Shown here: positions 24,685 through 35,958 of the stretch, piece after piece
Layout of the letters: every line of letters begins with the position of its first letter
Position numbering within the stretch: the first letter of the stretch is position 1
Source of the DNA: Galerina marginata
Lineage: Eukaryota > Basidiomycota > Agaricomycetes > Agaricales > Galerinaceae
Direction of reading: 5' to 3'
Assembly (NCBI GenBank): GCA_023014335.1
Contig: JAECYW010000007.1
Span: forward strand, 2,418,001-2,482,000
DNA length: 64,000 nt
Program-made: the position numbers and the translations under genes
Notes under the pieces: generated by a model
The model's input: only the letters and a program-made list of their open reading frames with translations
Databases searched by the model: none
What the model was told of the DNA's origin: nothing

Positions 24685-25555
24685 ACAGAGGAAGCCATAT
24701 GGAATACGCCCGGTATGTTATAGCTTTGATTTGATTATTTTGAGTTCTTAAGCATTTGAAGTTTCTATTTTCTCTTCGTAGAGCGGATAGGATTGCAAAT
24801 GTTGTTATATTTGAAGTTGGATCTTGGTAGAAAGTTGTTGGACACTTGTTGAATTTGTGCGATAGAGCTCATCGTTTTGAGTCCGTGATGTATGATGTAT
24901 TCCGTAATTGTGGGGTTCCCTTCTTGTTAATCTGCTTTGAAGTTGGAGTATGTACAATAATCTACATAGAAAGTGTAATACGAAATTGAGTGACTATTGG
25001 ACGAAGGTCGTGAAATGTTGATGTGCGAATTTAATGGGTACTAAAATAGGACAAACTGCCATCTAAGGTAAGTTAGATTTCGGATACTACTTCGGGGCTC
25101 GCACCAGTTCCTCGGATTGCTCTGTCAGAAATGAGAAACCTGAACTGGGAGGTTCGTTGTGTTTTCTGGGACATATCGATGCAAATGCGGGACTGGATTT
25201 AATTTACACTTCCTTATCAGGCCTTCTGTTAGGGAGAGAGATGTGTCCTGAAATGCGTTTGGAGTCGAACTGTAGAACTGAACACTTGACGGGATTTGAA
25301 CCTTTCCCGTTCAATTGTCCACATCGACACTTCTGCAAAATGCTGCGGTGAATATGTATAAAGCCACTCGTTCACCTGTGCATTTGTACGTCCAAACATG
25401 AATGGACGTTATGGGAGCAATCGCGCTGGAGCGACCTTATCTTATCTCATTGAGTAACTCGATCTTATCTGCGTAGTTACTTTCAACGTGTATAGATATT
25501 TCCTGCCGCAACATTATTGAACATAGCCCTGGCCCATGACAAATTACCTCGAAAG
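24685..25555. other. Intergenic
   Basis: AT-rich sequence with no supported gene; only short unrelated open frames. Confidence 0.4.
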
Positions 25556-26282
25556 CTATTCTATGGGAAGATCGACCCCCGTGATGACCTCGACAATTCG
25601 TTGGTCGACTTCCTCTGGCCAGCTGAAGACGAATTTTAAAATTCGGCCAGAGTCGTCTTGCTCTACGTCGTCCTTCGTTGGGATCCCCCACCGCGCACGT
25701 ATCTCTAAAATCTTGTCGACTATCTGCTCATCACTTTTGCCCTCGTTTTGAAGCGTCTCTATCACTGTAAACAAGCCGAAGTTGCCAAAAATCTCCACAT
25801 TGGACATCACCCTTCGAACTTGCTTCAAGAAGTATGCCCTGAGGGAATTCCCAGTGTAACTAGGGCCTTATAGTCGCAGAAACTCTCATCAGGAGAGTCA
25901 AAAAGTGTAAGGAAAAACTGATATTATTTACCTTCCCCATCGGTTTGCTCTGCATGGTCTAGTCATTAGGGTGATGATGATGGAGAGAATTCGAACAAGA
26001 CATACCATTTTTGGCGGCAAATCTTCCATCTGATCTGGATCTCCATCCTCGCAATAACCGGATCAGACAGTACTCGATGACATCTTCGAAAGCTGGAGTG
26101 GCGATCAACTCGAGATAAGTCCTCCGTGCGTTGTGATCGTTGATGTCGTTGGGATCCGAGAGAGAGAGGAATACTTGGTGAGTGACGTCCTGAAGCGCCA
26201 GAGTTTCCAAGGATGTGGTATCCTGAATATTGGAAAAGTAGGCCAAAACCGCCGCTTGAACGCGCTCGTCGATGTCTGACAT
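25556..26282 (-). CDS. Hypothetical acidic helical protein
   Basis: Three exons join in frame: a first exon from ATG 26282 to about 26007, a short middle exon (DHAEQTDGE) near 25930-25960, and a last exon from about 25875 to the stop at 25556. The protein has about 200 residues. It starts MSDIDERVQAAVLAYFSNIQ, and later reads VRRVMSNVEIFGNFGLFTVI and SDEQIVDKILEIRARWGIPT. It appears soluble and mostly helical, without a signal peptide or membrane segment. I do not recognise the family. The short middle exon and consistent phases support the model. Confidence 0.55.
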
Positions 26283-26766
26283 CCTTCAGGTTGGGCGTGG
26301 TGAGGAATCTGGGGATTACAATCTAATTTCAAGCGGGTCAACGTCTGAAATTTATATTCTCCCACATCCTTCCTGTTCCCCTGTACAATTGCGGTGTAAT
26401 TGTAGGGTCAAACACGGCCGCTGTTTTCCAGGGCAGAACAGCCCGAATCCAACCGTTCATATTTACAGCCAAGAGCTCAATTCCAAGTAAGTGTTTACAA
26501 CAGATGTCGTTTCTTAGTGTTGCTCTTGTAACAATTCCAAAGCAAATCACGTATACCTCATGCGCGCAGTCACAGTTAGTATTCAATTGTGCGCCAGGAC
26601 TCGTCAGGCCTGCGGAACAATTGGTCGGTACTTATATTTACGGCTGACAACAGAAGCCTCGCTAAAAATTAAGTGAACGTTCTTTCTCTCTACCGCCACC
26701 GCCTCCCAAAACATCTCATTTCCACTCAAGTGAGCGCCCACAATTTCTGAGTCAATATTTGTCGGA

Positions 26767-27386
26767 ATGACCACCTCTCCACCAGGTATGGTCGAGGCTA
26801 ACCAGACCGCACAAACGGTTGATGACCACACGGATTCAACCACTGCAGATGAAACTCTGCCCTCTAGTAATAACGACGAAAGTGCTTCCGAAGCTGACGC
26901 TAGGGCATCTGCAGTCGTTTGGGACCACTACAAGGATCAATATGAAAGTAAGCTCATACAATGATCAAAACATATTTGTAATTTATTGGCACTCCCAGAA
27001 GCAAGGCGAGAAGAACATGAGCTGGCTGAGCAATTTAACGGGCGTTCTACCTTTGGGGTCGACGACTATGGAGACGTTTGGGCTGACGACGACGAGGATG
27101 ATTATGAAAGTAAGCTCAAAAAACGAGTAAACATATTTTTAATTGATTGGCACTCCCAGAAGCAAGGCGAGAACAACGTAAGCTCGATGCGCTGTCTGAG
27201 CAATGTAACTGCAGTTCTACGTTTGGGGTCGACGACTTTGGAGACGTTCGCCACTTTGGCCTTCTATGCAATTACCGCCGATACTTGGACAGGAAGGACA
27301 GCATTTCGGGAAGAACTGAAAGCGAGGACTTGTTGGAATCAATGGGGGGTAACGAAGCAGAGGAGACGGGGGAGAACAAACGATAG
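26767..27386 (+). CDS. Hypothetical acidic protein with a duplicated exon
   Basis: Three exons give about 165 residues. Exon 1 (26767 to about 26946) is serine-, threonine- and aspartate-rich. Exons 2 and 3 are copies of one another. Each begins KARREE/KARREQ after the same intron end (GGCACTCCCAG) and contains STFGVDDYGDV or STFGVDDFGDV. The introns before them are also similar (TATGAAAGTAAGCTCA). The last exon continues to TAG 27384-27386. No domain recognised. The duplication covers exon plus intron, about 160 bp, and is discussed as a finding. Confidence 0.5.
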
Positions 27387-27605
27387 GATTTAACATTTTC
27401 ATCAGGTTACTACCTTCTGTAAAATTGGACAGGAAGATAAAAACTCCGTATTGGTTCAGGCGCACAATTGACTCAAATGTAGTGCACTTAAATCTGGGCA
27501 TACCACTCGGTAAAGCGAATGGTTCGTCCTAACATTTGAGTCACATATATAGCCGGTTGGTATTATATCTAATCTGCATCTAATCTCTTTGTTTACTCTA
27601 AGCTC

Positions 27606-30600
27606 CTAAGCTCTGGGCATTCGACCATGTTTTCTCTGACTCTCTATCATCGCCCTGATCTGTGCTCTATTCCAGTACGAAAAGTATACCTTCGTGTAGA
27701 TTATAGCATTTGCCTGGGTCATGTAGCTGACCGACTTCCGAATGCGATGGACACCCCCATTCCCACATTCAGCGGCACTGGAGTTGATGTCCAAAAGGCG
27801 GGGATTGTTATCGACGTAGGTATTCACGAAGCTTGCCTCTCCGCATTTCTTGTGTCCTGCGGCATGGAAGGTGTCAATTAGAAATGTTGTGTCGGCGAAG
27901 AAGTCTGCTTCGCGGGTCATGCAATAGGGCTGCAGAGCACATGCAAAGTCGTAAATAACGACGTCGGGGGCTTTCTCCCAATGTGTATAAATCGCTGAAA
28001 AGACCTCGTTCCGGCCTTCTGCCATCGGGATATGATGGAACCCATAACACACGCTATGAGTACACCATACAACCATCAAACCTCCCGTTAGTGATTGCTT
28101 TCCATACTTCAGGTAGTACTTCTGGCAGCCTTCACCGTTAGTGTCCTTCCCTCCTTTGTCCACCTGGCCGTCGCTTGCAAGGAGAGGATAAAATGGTCGA
28201 TGGCGGATTTGAGGCATGCCATAATGGCACCCAGTCTGTTCACGTAAACTCACAAGAAGGACAACAACCACACGGAAAATCAACTTACCTCCATCCAATC
28301 ACCTGTGTCGGAAGGATTTACATCCTTAGCTCCCGAATCGTCATCAGAAATCATCCCCAGAAACACAGTCCAACCTCTGACCAAGAGCCATTTGCATACC
28401 CCGAGAATGTCGGCTTTGATATCCGTCCGTAATTCGTGTTCGATCACATTGTACAGAGCCGGAAACATCGTCAAAAGTGGGAGAGTTTCAGTACCAGGTT
28501 TAACGAGGAAACTTTCCATATTATAGAGAACAGGTCGAGTCATGAGCTGCAGGACAGATTCTTCGGTGGCTAACTGTCGGAACAGGCGGCAATATACGGC
28601 AGGTTTTCCGTTATTTTTAACGCTGAAACAGCGTTCAAATAACAGTCCAAGAGATGGATTAAGCGCACCCAATTTATGTGTGGCGGAAGTGATAGCGTCT
28701 AGGCGAGCATGCATGGCTTGCTCTGTGTTCTGCCCAGTTATCGTACTGTCGCTGGGAACCATTAGATCGTCTTTTTCAGCGTTTACTGAACGCAGGTATG
28801 TTGTCTCTTCCAAAGCTATTCCCTCCAAGATAAAACGTATTGATTTCCGAACCTCTTTGTCTGGGATGCATTGTGGATTTACCAGATATCTTGTCGTGGA
28901 TCGCCTAGGTGCAATATCGCGAATTGTGGTGGGTGGCCGAAGTGAGGGCAAGATGTTTTTTCGAGTAAAAGCCAATGTAACTCCATCCCAGATGGTAACT
29001 CGTGGTTCGGGTCCACACTTTAAGCACCTCATGTCGTTTTCGAGGTCGAGTATCCTGGCGTATGCAAACCAAACTGCACTAAATGTCTTTTCACCGACAA
29101 ATTCTGCATCGTGGGATTGATACCGCCTCGAAACCGTCAATACCCAGGAGTGTATTGGTGTCTCCGAAGTAGTATAACTGCAAGTATAATCTTCCAGGAG
29201 GTCGTGCATAAATAAACGTCGGTTGTTCCAGTTGAATACACCGAGCTCGCGGCAGTCAGGTCCAATATAGCGATGTTTGCAGGCTGGGCATTTCTGAACC
29301 TCGATGGACGTTCTCCACATCCTTGTTATACCATATACCGCGCAGTCAACGACCTTCACTGGTACTTCGGGGTCGAAAAAGGCCCTGGAACCTGGCGGTT
29401 TACAACAGCAGCTTGACGTAGCATTTAACAGGAATAGATCAGGGGGTTTCTCTAGGAATTGTCGGGCGGGTGAATCCGCGTCGCTTGGAAGCCTTGCCCA
29501 AACTGCTGGCGGAATGTGTTGCCAGGATATAGACTCAGATTTAGCGGCATGTTTCACCGAGGAGTCTGCAATGGGCTTCAACCTGGCAAACTTCAAGTTG
29601 GAGGCAGTTTATTACTTACCATTGTAAATGAAATGGTTCCTTTCTGTTAGGGTATCACGAGCCAACTCATCTTGCGTAATGCACTGCCGAAGACAATCTC
29701 TTGCCGCAATTATGTGTTCGCAGTTCTGAATCCGCGGATGCTTAGAACAGGTCCAACGGCCCGCCCCGTTGTCGTCACCTTCATGTGCGACCACCACGCG
29801 GCTTTTGGCGGACGACATCGGGCCGGGCAAATACACACTGAACATATTCCGGAAGACCTTATCGGAGTCTTCCTTGCCTTCTTCTGGGATATTTGCTCGA
29901 TACCTAGAAAACAGGATGGTACGGTTCTCTCTTGCTGAATAATGGCCCTTGTGAGTCAACTAATAGATGTGGAACAACCGGGAACTTACGAGCTATTTCA
30001 TTGTCAAACGGAAATCTCTCATTTCCGTGGTCCCGTAGGAACCGACTATGCAGACAATCCTCACAAACTCTTGCTTCTGGGCACAGGCATGCAATTTCCT
30101 CTCCGTTGGCGGTCGTAACCCTCGTCAAATGGTACCATGACATAGTTGAGGTGTTTGTTCGAATGTCCCACCCGTTGGCAATGAACAGGGTCTTGGATAG
30201 TTGCCAGAAGCCGCACTCCTCAGCTTGAACTGCCTCAAAGAAAAACTCATAGGCTTCGTCGCTCGGTGTTAGATTTAAAGTCGTCATTCCGGTGGTACTT
30301 TCCGAGTCAAAAATGGCTTCCTCGTGATCTCTTACACTGAGGTCCGTCGGCGTAACACTCTCCGGCTGGTCACTTGAAACATGGGAGGGTGCACTCTGGG
30401 GTATTGCTGCTGGTAGTTCTCCAGGAGAGGTGTGGCATAATAAAGCAGTAGAGCAGGACTGCTCCTGTATGTGCCGTCGACTCTGGATCCCTGAAACCCT
30501 GAAAGCTGTCGTCCTTTTGCTCTGATCTTTCTCATTGTGACGTGCTTTTCTTTTTGGGGTTTTTATAACGCCTGATTGTACTTTGCCCTCAAAGCTAACG

Positions 30601-30662
30601 ACTTGCTTTGGAGTCGCTGGAGGTGGCGCGAAGGAAATAGTGAATCCAGGAAGATCAGACAT
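27606..30662 (-). CDS. KDZ-type transposase gene of the CxC4/CxC5/CxC6 class
   Basis: Four exons read continuously from ATG 30662 to the stop at 27606, about 960 residues. A disordered basic N-terminus precedes a cysteine cluster (CLCPEARVCEDCLHSRFLRD). A SWIM-like CxC4-type cluster follows (WTCSKHPRIQNCEHIIAARD). Next is a CxC5/CxC6-type zinc cluster (CPACKHRYIGPDCRELGVFN). The KDZ-like catalytic part has TGCHYGMPQIRHRPFYPLL, GGLMVVWCTHSVCYGFHHIP, EGRNEVFSAIYTHWEKAPDV, YDFACALQPYC, FHAAGHKKC and NSSAAECGNGG. Candidate catalytic acids are the Asp of YDFACAL and the Glu of AAEC (inference). This class is known from fungal KDZ transposons. No frame damage was seen. TIRs for this copy were not found. 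Confidence 0.85.
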
Positions 30663-30716
30663 CGCCGGTAAAGATCAACGAAGTGATAAACTAGTTCTGG
30701 TCAGTGATGTGCTATG

Positions 30717-30844
30717 ATAAATCTTGGATGTTCTGAACGTCGATTCTCTAGAAATTCCGAAATGTTTCCACCACCATTAGATAAATCTTGGATGTTCTGA
30801 ACGGCGATTCTCTAGAAATTCCGAAATGTTTCCACCACCATTAG
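30717..30844. repeat. 64 bp tandem duplication
   Basis: Two copies of a 64-base unit (30717-30780 and 30781-30844), starting ATAAATCTTGGATGTTCTGA and ending CCACCACCATTAG. They differ at one base (CGTCG versus CGGCG), with the start of a third copy (TTAATCTTGG) after them. The repeat lies about 55 bp upstream of the KDZ gene start at 30662 and about 250 bp upstream of the plus-strand gene at 31098, within their shared divergent promoter region. Confidence 0.9.
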
Positions 30845-31097
30845 GTTAATCTTGGAAAACTACGCTTGTGTTCAAAAATTTCCCAAGAGTAATAAAAATT
30901 GGTGCGTTCTCAATTGCTCAGGAGAACACTATGCCCTACGCATACGAAGCCTCCAAGCGTATTGTTCTGAATCCAGTGACTCATAAGGAGGGTAAAATGG
31001 TAAAGTATCCGCGTATCCTTCTTCCTACGCTTAACCCTCTTCCTCCGCGTATACTTCTTCCCACTCGACCGTCTCAGCAGCCCACGGTTAACTTGCA

Positions 31098-32466
31098 ATG
31101 GGCAAGGCCGCAAAAAAGGGGCGTAAGCCATCAGTTCAGATGCAAGTTCGCCAACCAGCTCGTTGCAAGAAGTGCGCCGACCGCCCATTATGCAGCCAGT
31201 GCATGCATACAGCCGCTGGAAGGGAATGGCTGCAACAAAATAGAATTGAGCCTGAGGTACGAATTAGATTGCACCTCTTAACTATTCCCGTCCTGAGTAC
31301 ATTGAATATGTCAGGCTCTAGACACGCCAACGCAGCGTCGCCGCTGTCAGACCTGTCCCGATCGTCCACCTCGTTCTCAATGTACCCACACTGCCAAAGG
31401 ACGAGCGTTCCTCAGCGCTCAAGCAGCTCAAGAGGTATCTTACCTCAGACTTTTACATTTTCTGGAATATTAACCAATAATTTGATCTAGAGAGTGAACT
31501 CACTTGTCTCTAGGCCGCCAACGTCCGACAAAGAACCTCACACTCCGACTCGTCGCAATGCAGCTTCTTCCGTACGTATTCTGTCTCGCACAATTTCCAG
31601 CTTGATAATGATTACTCTTGGATTAGGAAACTGCGGGTAGTGCTGCAATTACACCTGATGACAGGATCGATCCCTTCCTCCTCAGTATATCGCAAGCACA
31701 ACAGACGGTCGCCAATCAAGAAAGCAATATTTCTTCTCAGTTGGGTTCATCGCCGCAATGCAGCACAGATTTGGAGACGCCATCGTCTCCAAGTCCTTCA
31801 ACAAATGTTAGTATATCGGCAGAAGGGAGAACTCACCTTTCTTCGGCCTCTCGTGCAGGCCTGCTGTCCAGTCTTTCCGCTAAATGTAAACCAACTCAAG
31901 CCAATCCGTTCCACGGACATGTAGAAGGCGTTAAACGTGGAAATATTAACTACAGTTCGCCTCTCAGCTCATATTTCAAGGATCTAATACTCACCCGGCT
32001 TCTAGGTATATACCGAACAAAGGCACTTCCTGGGGCAATTGAAAATTCTAGAGATGCTTCTCGGAGATTTTCGCGTCTCGTCAACAAAATTGTAGAGAAG
32101 GTCAGTGGTTCTAATTTCGGACAAAATGAATATGCTCATTATCAATAGTGTGAGGATGTCTCTCGTGAGACTGGCTGTTGGTTATTTTTGGGCGCTCAGC
32201 ACACATCAGCTCGAGGAGCAACGATCTCGTACGCATCTCCTAGGCTTCGGACTGAAGCTCAAGTTGCAGCTGGCTCACTTGCCACCGAATTCAATGCCGC
32301 TGTCACCGCTCTGTTGAGTGCTCGGAGGGCAGATGCCATCGAACTTCAGAGAAAGCTGGATGAAGTGCAGGCATCGAAGGCGGCAACAGAACAGCTTCTT
32401 GTTGAAAAGCAAAGGTTGATTGATACATACCGCCAGCAGTATGGCAACGTAAATCCACAAGTTTAG
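31098..32466 (+). CDS. Protein with duplicated CxxC...QCxHTAxGR motif, unknown function
   Basis: About six exons give about 360 residues. Two copies of a cysteine motif occur near the N-terminus, one per exon: CKKCADRPLCSQCMHTAAGR and CQTCPDRPPRSQCTHTAKGR. Each has the spacing CxxCxxRPxxxQCxHTAxGR, probably a zinc-binding or basic motif. A serine-rich linker follows. The conserved-looking C-terminal region has CEDVSRETGCWLFLGAQHTS and ISYASPRLRTEAQV. It ends in a predicted coiled coil (about the last 60 residues, IELQRKLDEVQASKAATEQL onward). It is divergent from the KDZ gene at 27606-30662. Similar proteins occur in agaricomycetes as hypothetical genes; I know no assigned function. Confidence 0.65.
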
Positions 32467-32647
32467 ACAACTGGTATCTTTCACTTTCCGAAATCTTCGA
32501 ATAATATGTTTTTGAACGGTTCTAGACATAAATTTATGAGAACATACTACTAGAACTAGAATTTTGGTGCTCCGCATATATCATTAGACTAGGCCAAGCG
32601 AGCCTACCCTAGTAGCGGCGCTAATTGTTTATTTATTACTCGAGTAA

Positions 32648-33120
32648 GAGTCTGTTCGGTAACCATAATACGGCCATATTATGGCTGATTGATGGCAGCT
32701 CGTATTATTCCCATGATCCAAATCTAGAATCAGTCATAATTCGTCACGGGCTCACCTAAACCTTCACACCCTTGGTCGCCGTTTCACTACCCGCTCGTTG
32801 CCCGCCTCTCCTCCCGCCTTCGTGAATAGTAATTGTATTTCTACAGAATATAATTAATTTATATGGCAAAGTAACTTAGAATAATGTCCTGAATACAAAG
32901 TACCAGAAGCGCCAGGTCCTGCATTTTTTTTTCATCCAGGAGTGTAAGCTCATCGGTAGAAACGATGAGTGCAACCATTGGGGCGGGGTGACAGACTGGG
33001 GACGGGAGAATGAGATGGCATGGGAAATTGATGGGATGTTCTCAACAGGGATCGTCGGAATAATCTGAGCTGCCATCAATCAGCCATAATATGGCCGTAT
33101 TATGGTTACCGAACAGACTC
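32648..33120. mobile_element. MITE, 473 bp, PIF/Harbinger-like with TAA duplication
   Basis: Long terminal inverted repeats of about 60 bp begin GAGTCTGTTCGGTAACC and contain the internal palindrome ATACGGCCATATTATGG-like sequence. The right arm (about 33062-33120) matches the left arm (32648 to about 32707) almost perfectly. The trinucleotide TAA occurs at both flanks (32645-32647 and 33121-33123), the classical Harbinger/Tourist target duplication (TWA). No transposase is encoded. The element lies between two plus-strand genes and may supply promoter sequence to the gene at 33244. Confidence 0.85.
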
Positions 33121-33243
33121 TAAATGGTCGATGAAGCTTTGCAGTCAGAGTGTGAGCAGGTCCTGAGATCAAAATTTGAATATCCGAATAGGGCAAGTTG
33201 AAGTAAAAAAAACGGGCTTTCTCCCTGCCACCACGGCGAAACA

Positions 33244-34215
33244 ATGGCACCTGACGTGGTTATCCCTCTAATCCGAATTTCTGCGTCGCCTAACCATTTA
33301 CTATCCTCACAGGTCCTCTCTCCAGAACCACACTATCCGCCTTCGTCTACCAATTCTGCCAATGAGTTGATCATTGACGCTGGAAACAATGGTCCCCCGT
33401 CGCCAACGCCAATGACCCCCGCAGCCAATAATGGTCCAGTGAGTGCCTTGTCGTTGTCATATTCAGGGATATCGGAATTAATCACCATAGTCAATTAGAC
33501 CACAGGGGTTTTGCTTTCCAATAATTCCCTGGAGACCTTATCGAACATATCATCAGTGGGCACCTTCGCCACTGTAACCCGGCTCAAACATAACCATGCT
33601 GCCATGAGGTTTATGGAGACCTTATCAGACATCTCATCGATGGGTACCTTTGCTACCCGGCTCGAAAACAACCGCGCAGCCTTAAGGTTTATGGAATTTA
33701 TTCAGGACTTTCGCCCAATCCCTTCGAATTACACCATGCTTCCTGCAAGCTGTCAGTGGATTCCACCACCTCCATTGACGGAAGAGGAACAGGAAAGGTT
33801 GTCACGTCCGGCCAGCACACTTATCATCAGGCGAGTTCATGTCCAGGACAGATATTTTCCTCCACAGTACTTCGGCACGCGGTGCGCCTTGAAAATCAAT
33901 CCAAGTGTGGTCCTGGGAATCACAATTCAACGCGGAAGCCTCGTTATTCTTGAGGAAATCATGGAGCCCGACGTTAACTACCGTGTCAATCGTGTTCGTG
34001 TTTTCCGCGGTGACGTTGCAGACGTAGAGGTTGTTGGTTTTACAAATGATGGACACTCTCACCCCGAAACAAGTTTGTCATGGCCACCGATAATTCTTGA
34101 ATTACCCAGTGTAAATGTACTAATGGATCCTGAACCGGGCCCCGCAGGAACATCCATTGTACGATTGAAATCCTCTCTTTTCTCGACTTTATTTTCTTGC
34201 ATCGTTGGAGAGTAG
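33244..34215 (+). CDS. Hypothetical protein with internal 28-residue duplication
   Basis: Two exons join across a GT-AG intron (33438 to about 33500) to give about 300 residues. The N-terminal part is proline- and serine-rich. Residues about 70-135 hold two imperfect copies of LETLSNISSVGTFAT and METLSDISSMGTFAT, each followed by RLxxNxAAxRFME. The C-terminal half is compact (IIRRVHVQDRYFPPQYFGTR, LGITIQRGSLVILEEIMEPD) and ends FSTLFSCIVGE. The start ATG lies about 120 bp after the MITE. I do not recognise the family. Confidence 0.55.
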
Positions 34216-34424
34216 TCTGATGCCCGAATGGTATATACCTCCTCGTACAAAATTGTCCTTTTGTTATAACAATAATTTCTATGATCGCTCGCGCTATCCG
34301 CTATCCAAGAGATATCACCAGCAAATGGACATTGTGAGGTCTCCGATCCTGAGTTGGAAATATGTCTTTAGGCCGATTTAAGGTGGGTCGCAAATGTGAA
34401 GGTGTCACAACGATTGGCAAACCT

Positions 34425-34495
34425 GTCGTAACGCGTCGCAAACGCGTCGCAATGTCGCAAACTTGTCGCAATGTCGCAAACTTGTCGCAATCGCC
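34425..34495. repeat. GTCGCAA short tandem repeat
   Basis: Repeats of the heptamer GTCGCAA with two spacings, for example TGTCGCAAACTTGTCGCAA. Some copies merge into CGCGTCGCAA. No associated gene was found in 34216-34809. Confidence 0.7.
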
Positions 34496-34809
34496 CGCTT
34501 CTTGTCCCAGTTACCAAATAACCACAGCTATAAGTCCCCATTTAATGGTGGCATCTTCTCAGTTCTGGACGCCCTAGCGTATCATATGTCTCGTATTTCC
34601 TCAAATACAATGCGCGCAGAAGCGTTATATGCTCGTGAGTGAGGTGCGTAAATACTGTTACCCTCAACTGACATTAATAACATGAATATCGGATAGCACC
34701 ATGCAATCTAAGTAAAGAAAACTTTAAACAGATATGGGGCTTGATTTAGCGAAGATAGCGCAACTAAAAAAGCTAATATAATTTGCTGCATAGTACAGGC
34801 TTAATATTA

Positions 34810-35671
34810 TCAGACTGGAATGCATTCTACTGGATTAAGGCCGATCAAATCTAGCAACAATGTCTTGAAGTCGAATACTCCCAATCCTATCGCTAAAATT
34901 CGTCGGTGAAAAAACCCTATTCGAGCCTCGAGAATAGCTATTCCCTCAATGAGTGGTTTTAGCATGGTTAATTGGCTTTGCCATAGCGCTTTAACGAAGT
35001 ATTCAGTGCATGGTAGTTGCTGGCCAATGATCCGCGTCTCGAGCCCCTCCACTCGTTGCAGTATCTTTCTGCCTCTATCTGCATGCCTCCAAATCAAGGA
35101 TATCCACTGCTCAAAGCCGTCCCAGTCCATGTTTTCTTTATACGTCTGTAGAGATTTTTCCATTGTGTCGTCCCAAAGCGGAACCCCGCCCCAGATCGCG
35201 CACCATTCAAGTACAAACCCGCGAACCTCTGTAAATTTCGGAAGATCATCGAGTTGAGAGTCAATGTCCTCTTGCATCATTAACTCCAATGCATTGCTTT
35301 TTTTCGGTGCGCTGTTCCAAGATTTGCGAAAAGCTAAGGTAGCGGCTGTATCAGTTTGCGTGGCGTGGTCTGCATAACGGCTGCTTTGTGTGACCTCAGG
35401 CTGGCTGGGGGTTACTGATGGACGACTGTTTGCAGCCCTATAAAAAAGTGAATTAACTATCTACAATGCGTATTGCCGAGAGAAGGAAGACACACCGTTT
35501 TCTTCTGGCACTGTTACTCGCTTTAATGCGTTCTTGATTCCTAGAATTACCAGGCGTTTAGTCTCGGCTGAATTATTTAACATTAACTTACTTTCTGTAA
35601 TATCTCTGATGTCTGGTCAGTCCATCTGGACCGACCTTGCTCTTCTTATTTTTTTCGGGAGGCGTTGACAT
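34810..35671 (-). CDS. Small protein with basic YYRKNQERIK motif, unknown function
   Basis: Three exons (ATG at 35671, a 45-base middle exon near 35510-35555, last exon from about 35440 to the stop at 34810) join in frame to about 260 residues. The N-terminus MSTPPEKNKKSKVGPDGLTR leads into HQRYYRKNQERIKASNSARR, a basic helical motif. The remainder is helical, with WCAIWGGVPLWDDTMEKSLQ and RGRKILQRVEGLETRIIGQQ. The basic motif resembles one in the small cargo protein at 43932-44417 inside the superelement, where each motif also spans an intron. A DNA-binding or nuclear role is possible but unproven. Confidence 0.65.
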
Positions 35672-35958
35672 CATAAACGAAGGCAAGAGGTGAGGGACTT
35701 GATTGATCTTGATTGATCTGGCAATAACCGAGAGTCCCTAACACTTATAATTCCCAAGGATACTTTGGCGGGATCATGTACCCCGGCCCGAATACTTGAG
35801 TCAACTTGGAGCTTGAGTTTGACATAGACAAACGTTACGGGAATGCATTCCAGGAAGTCATAGATATATTTGCAACGAAACTCCCATCTAGTGGGCCGCT
35901 ATAGTCATGGGGGAGGGGGGGCTACATAACCTTCTGACTACTCAAAAGCAGGACTAGC

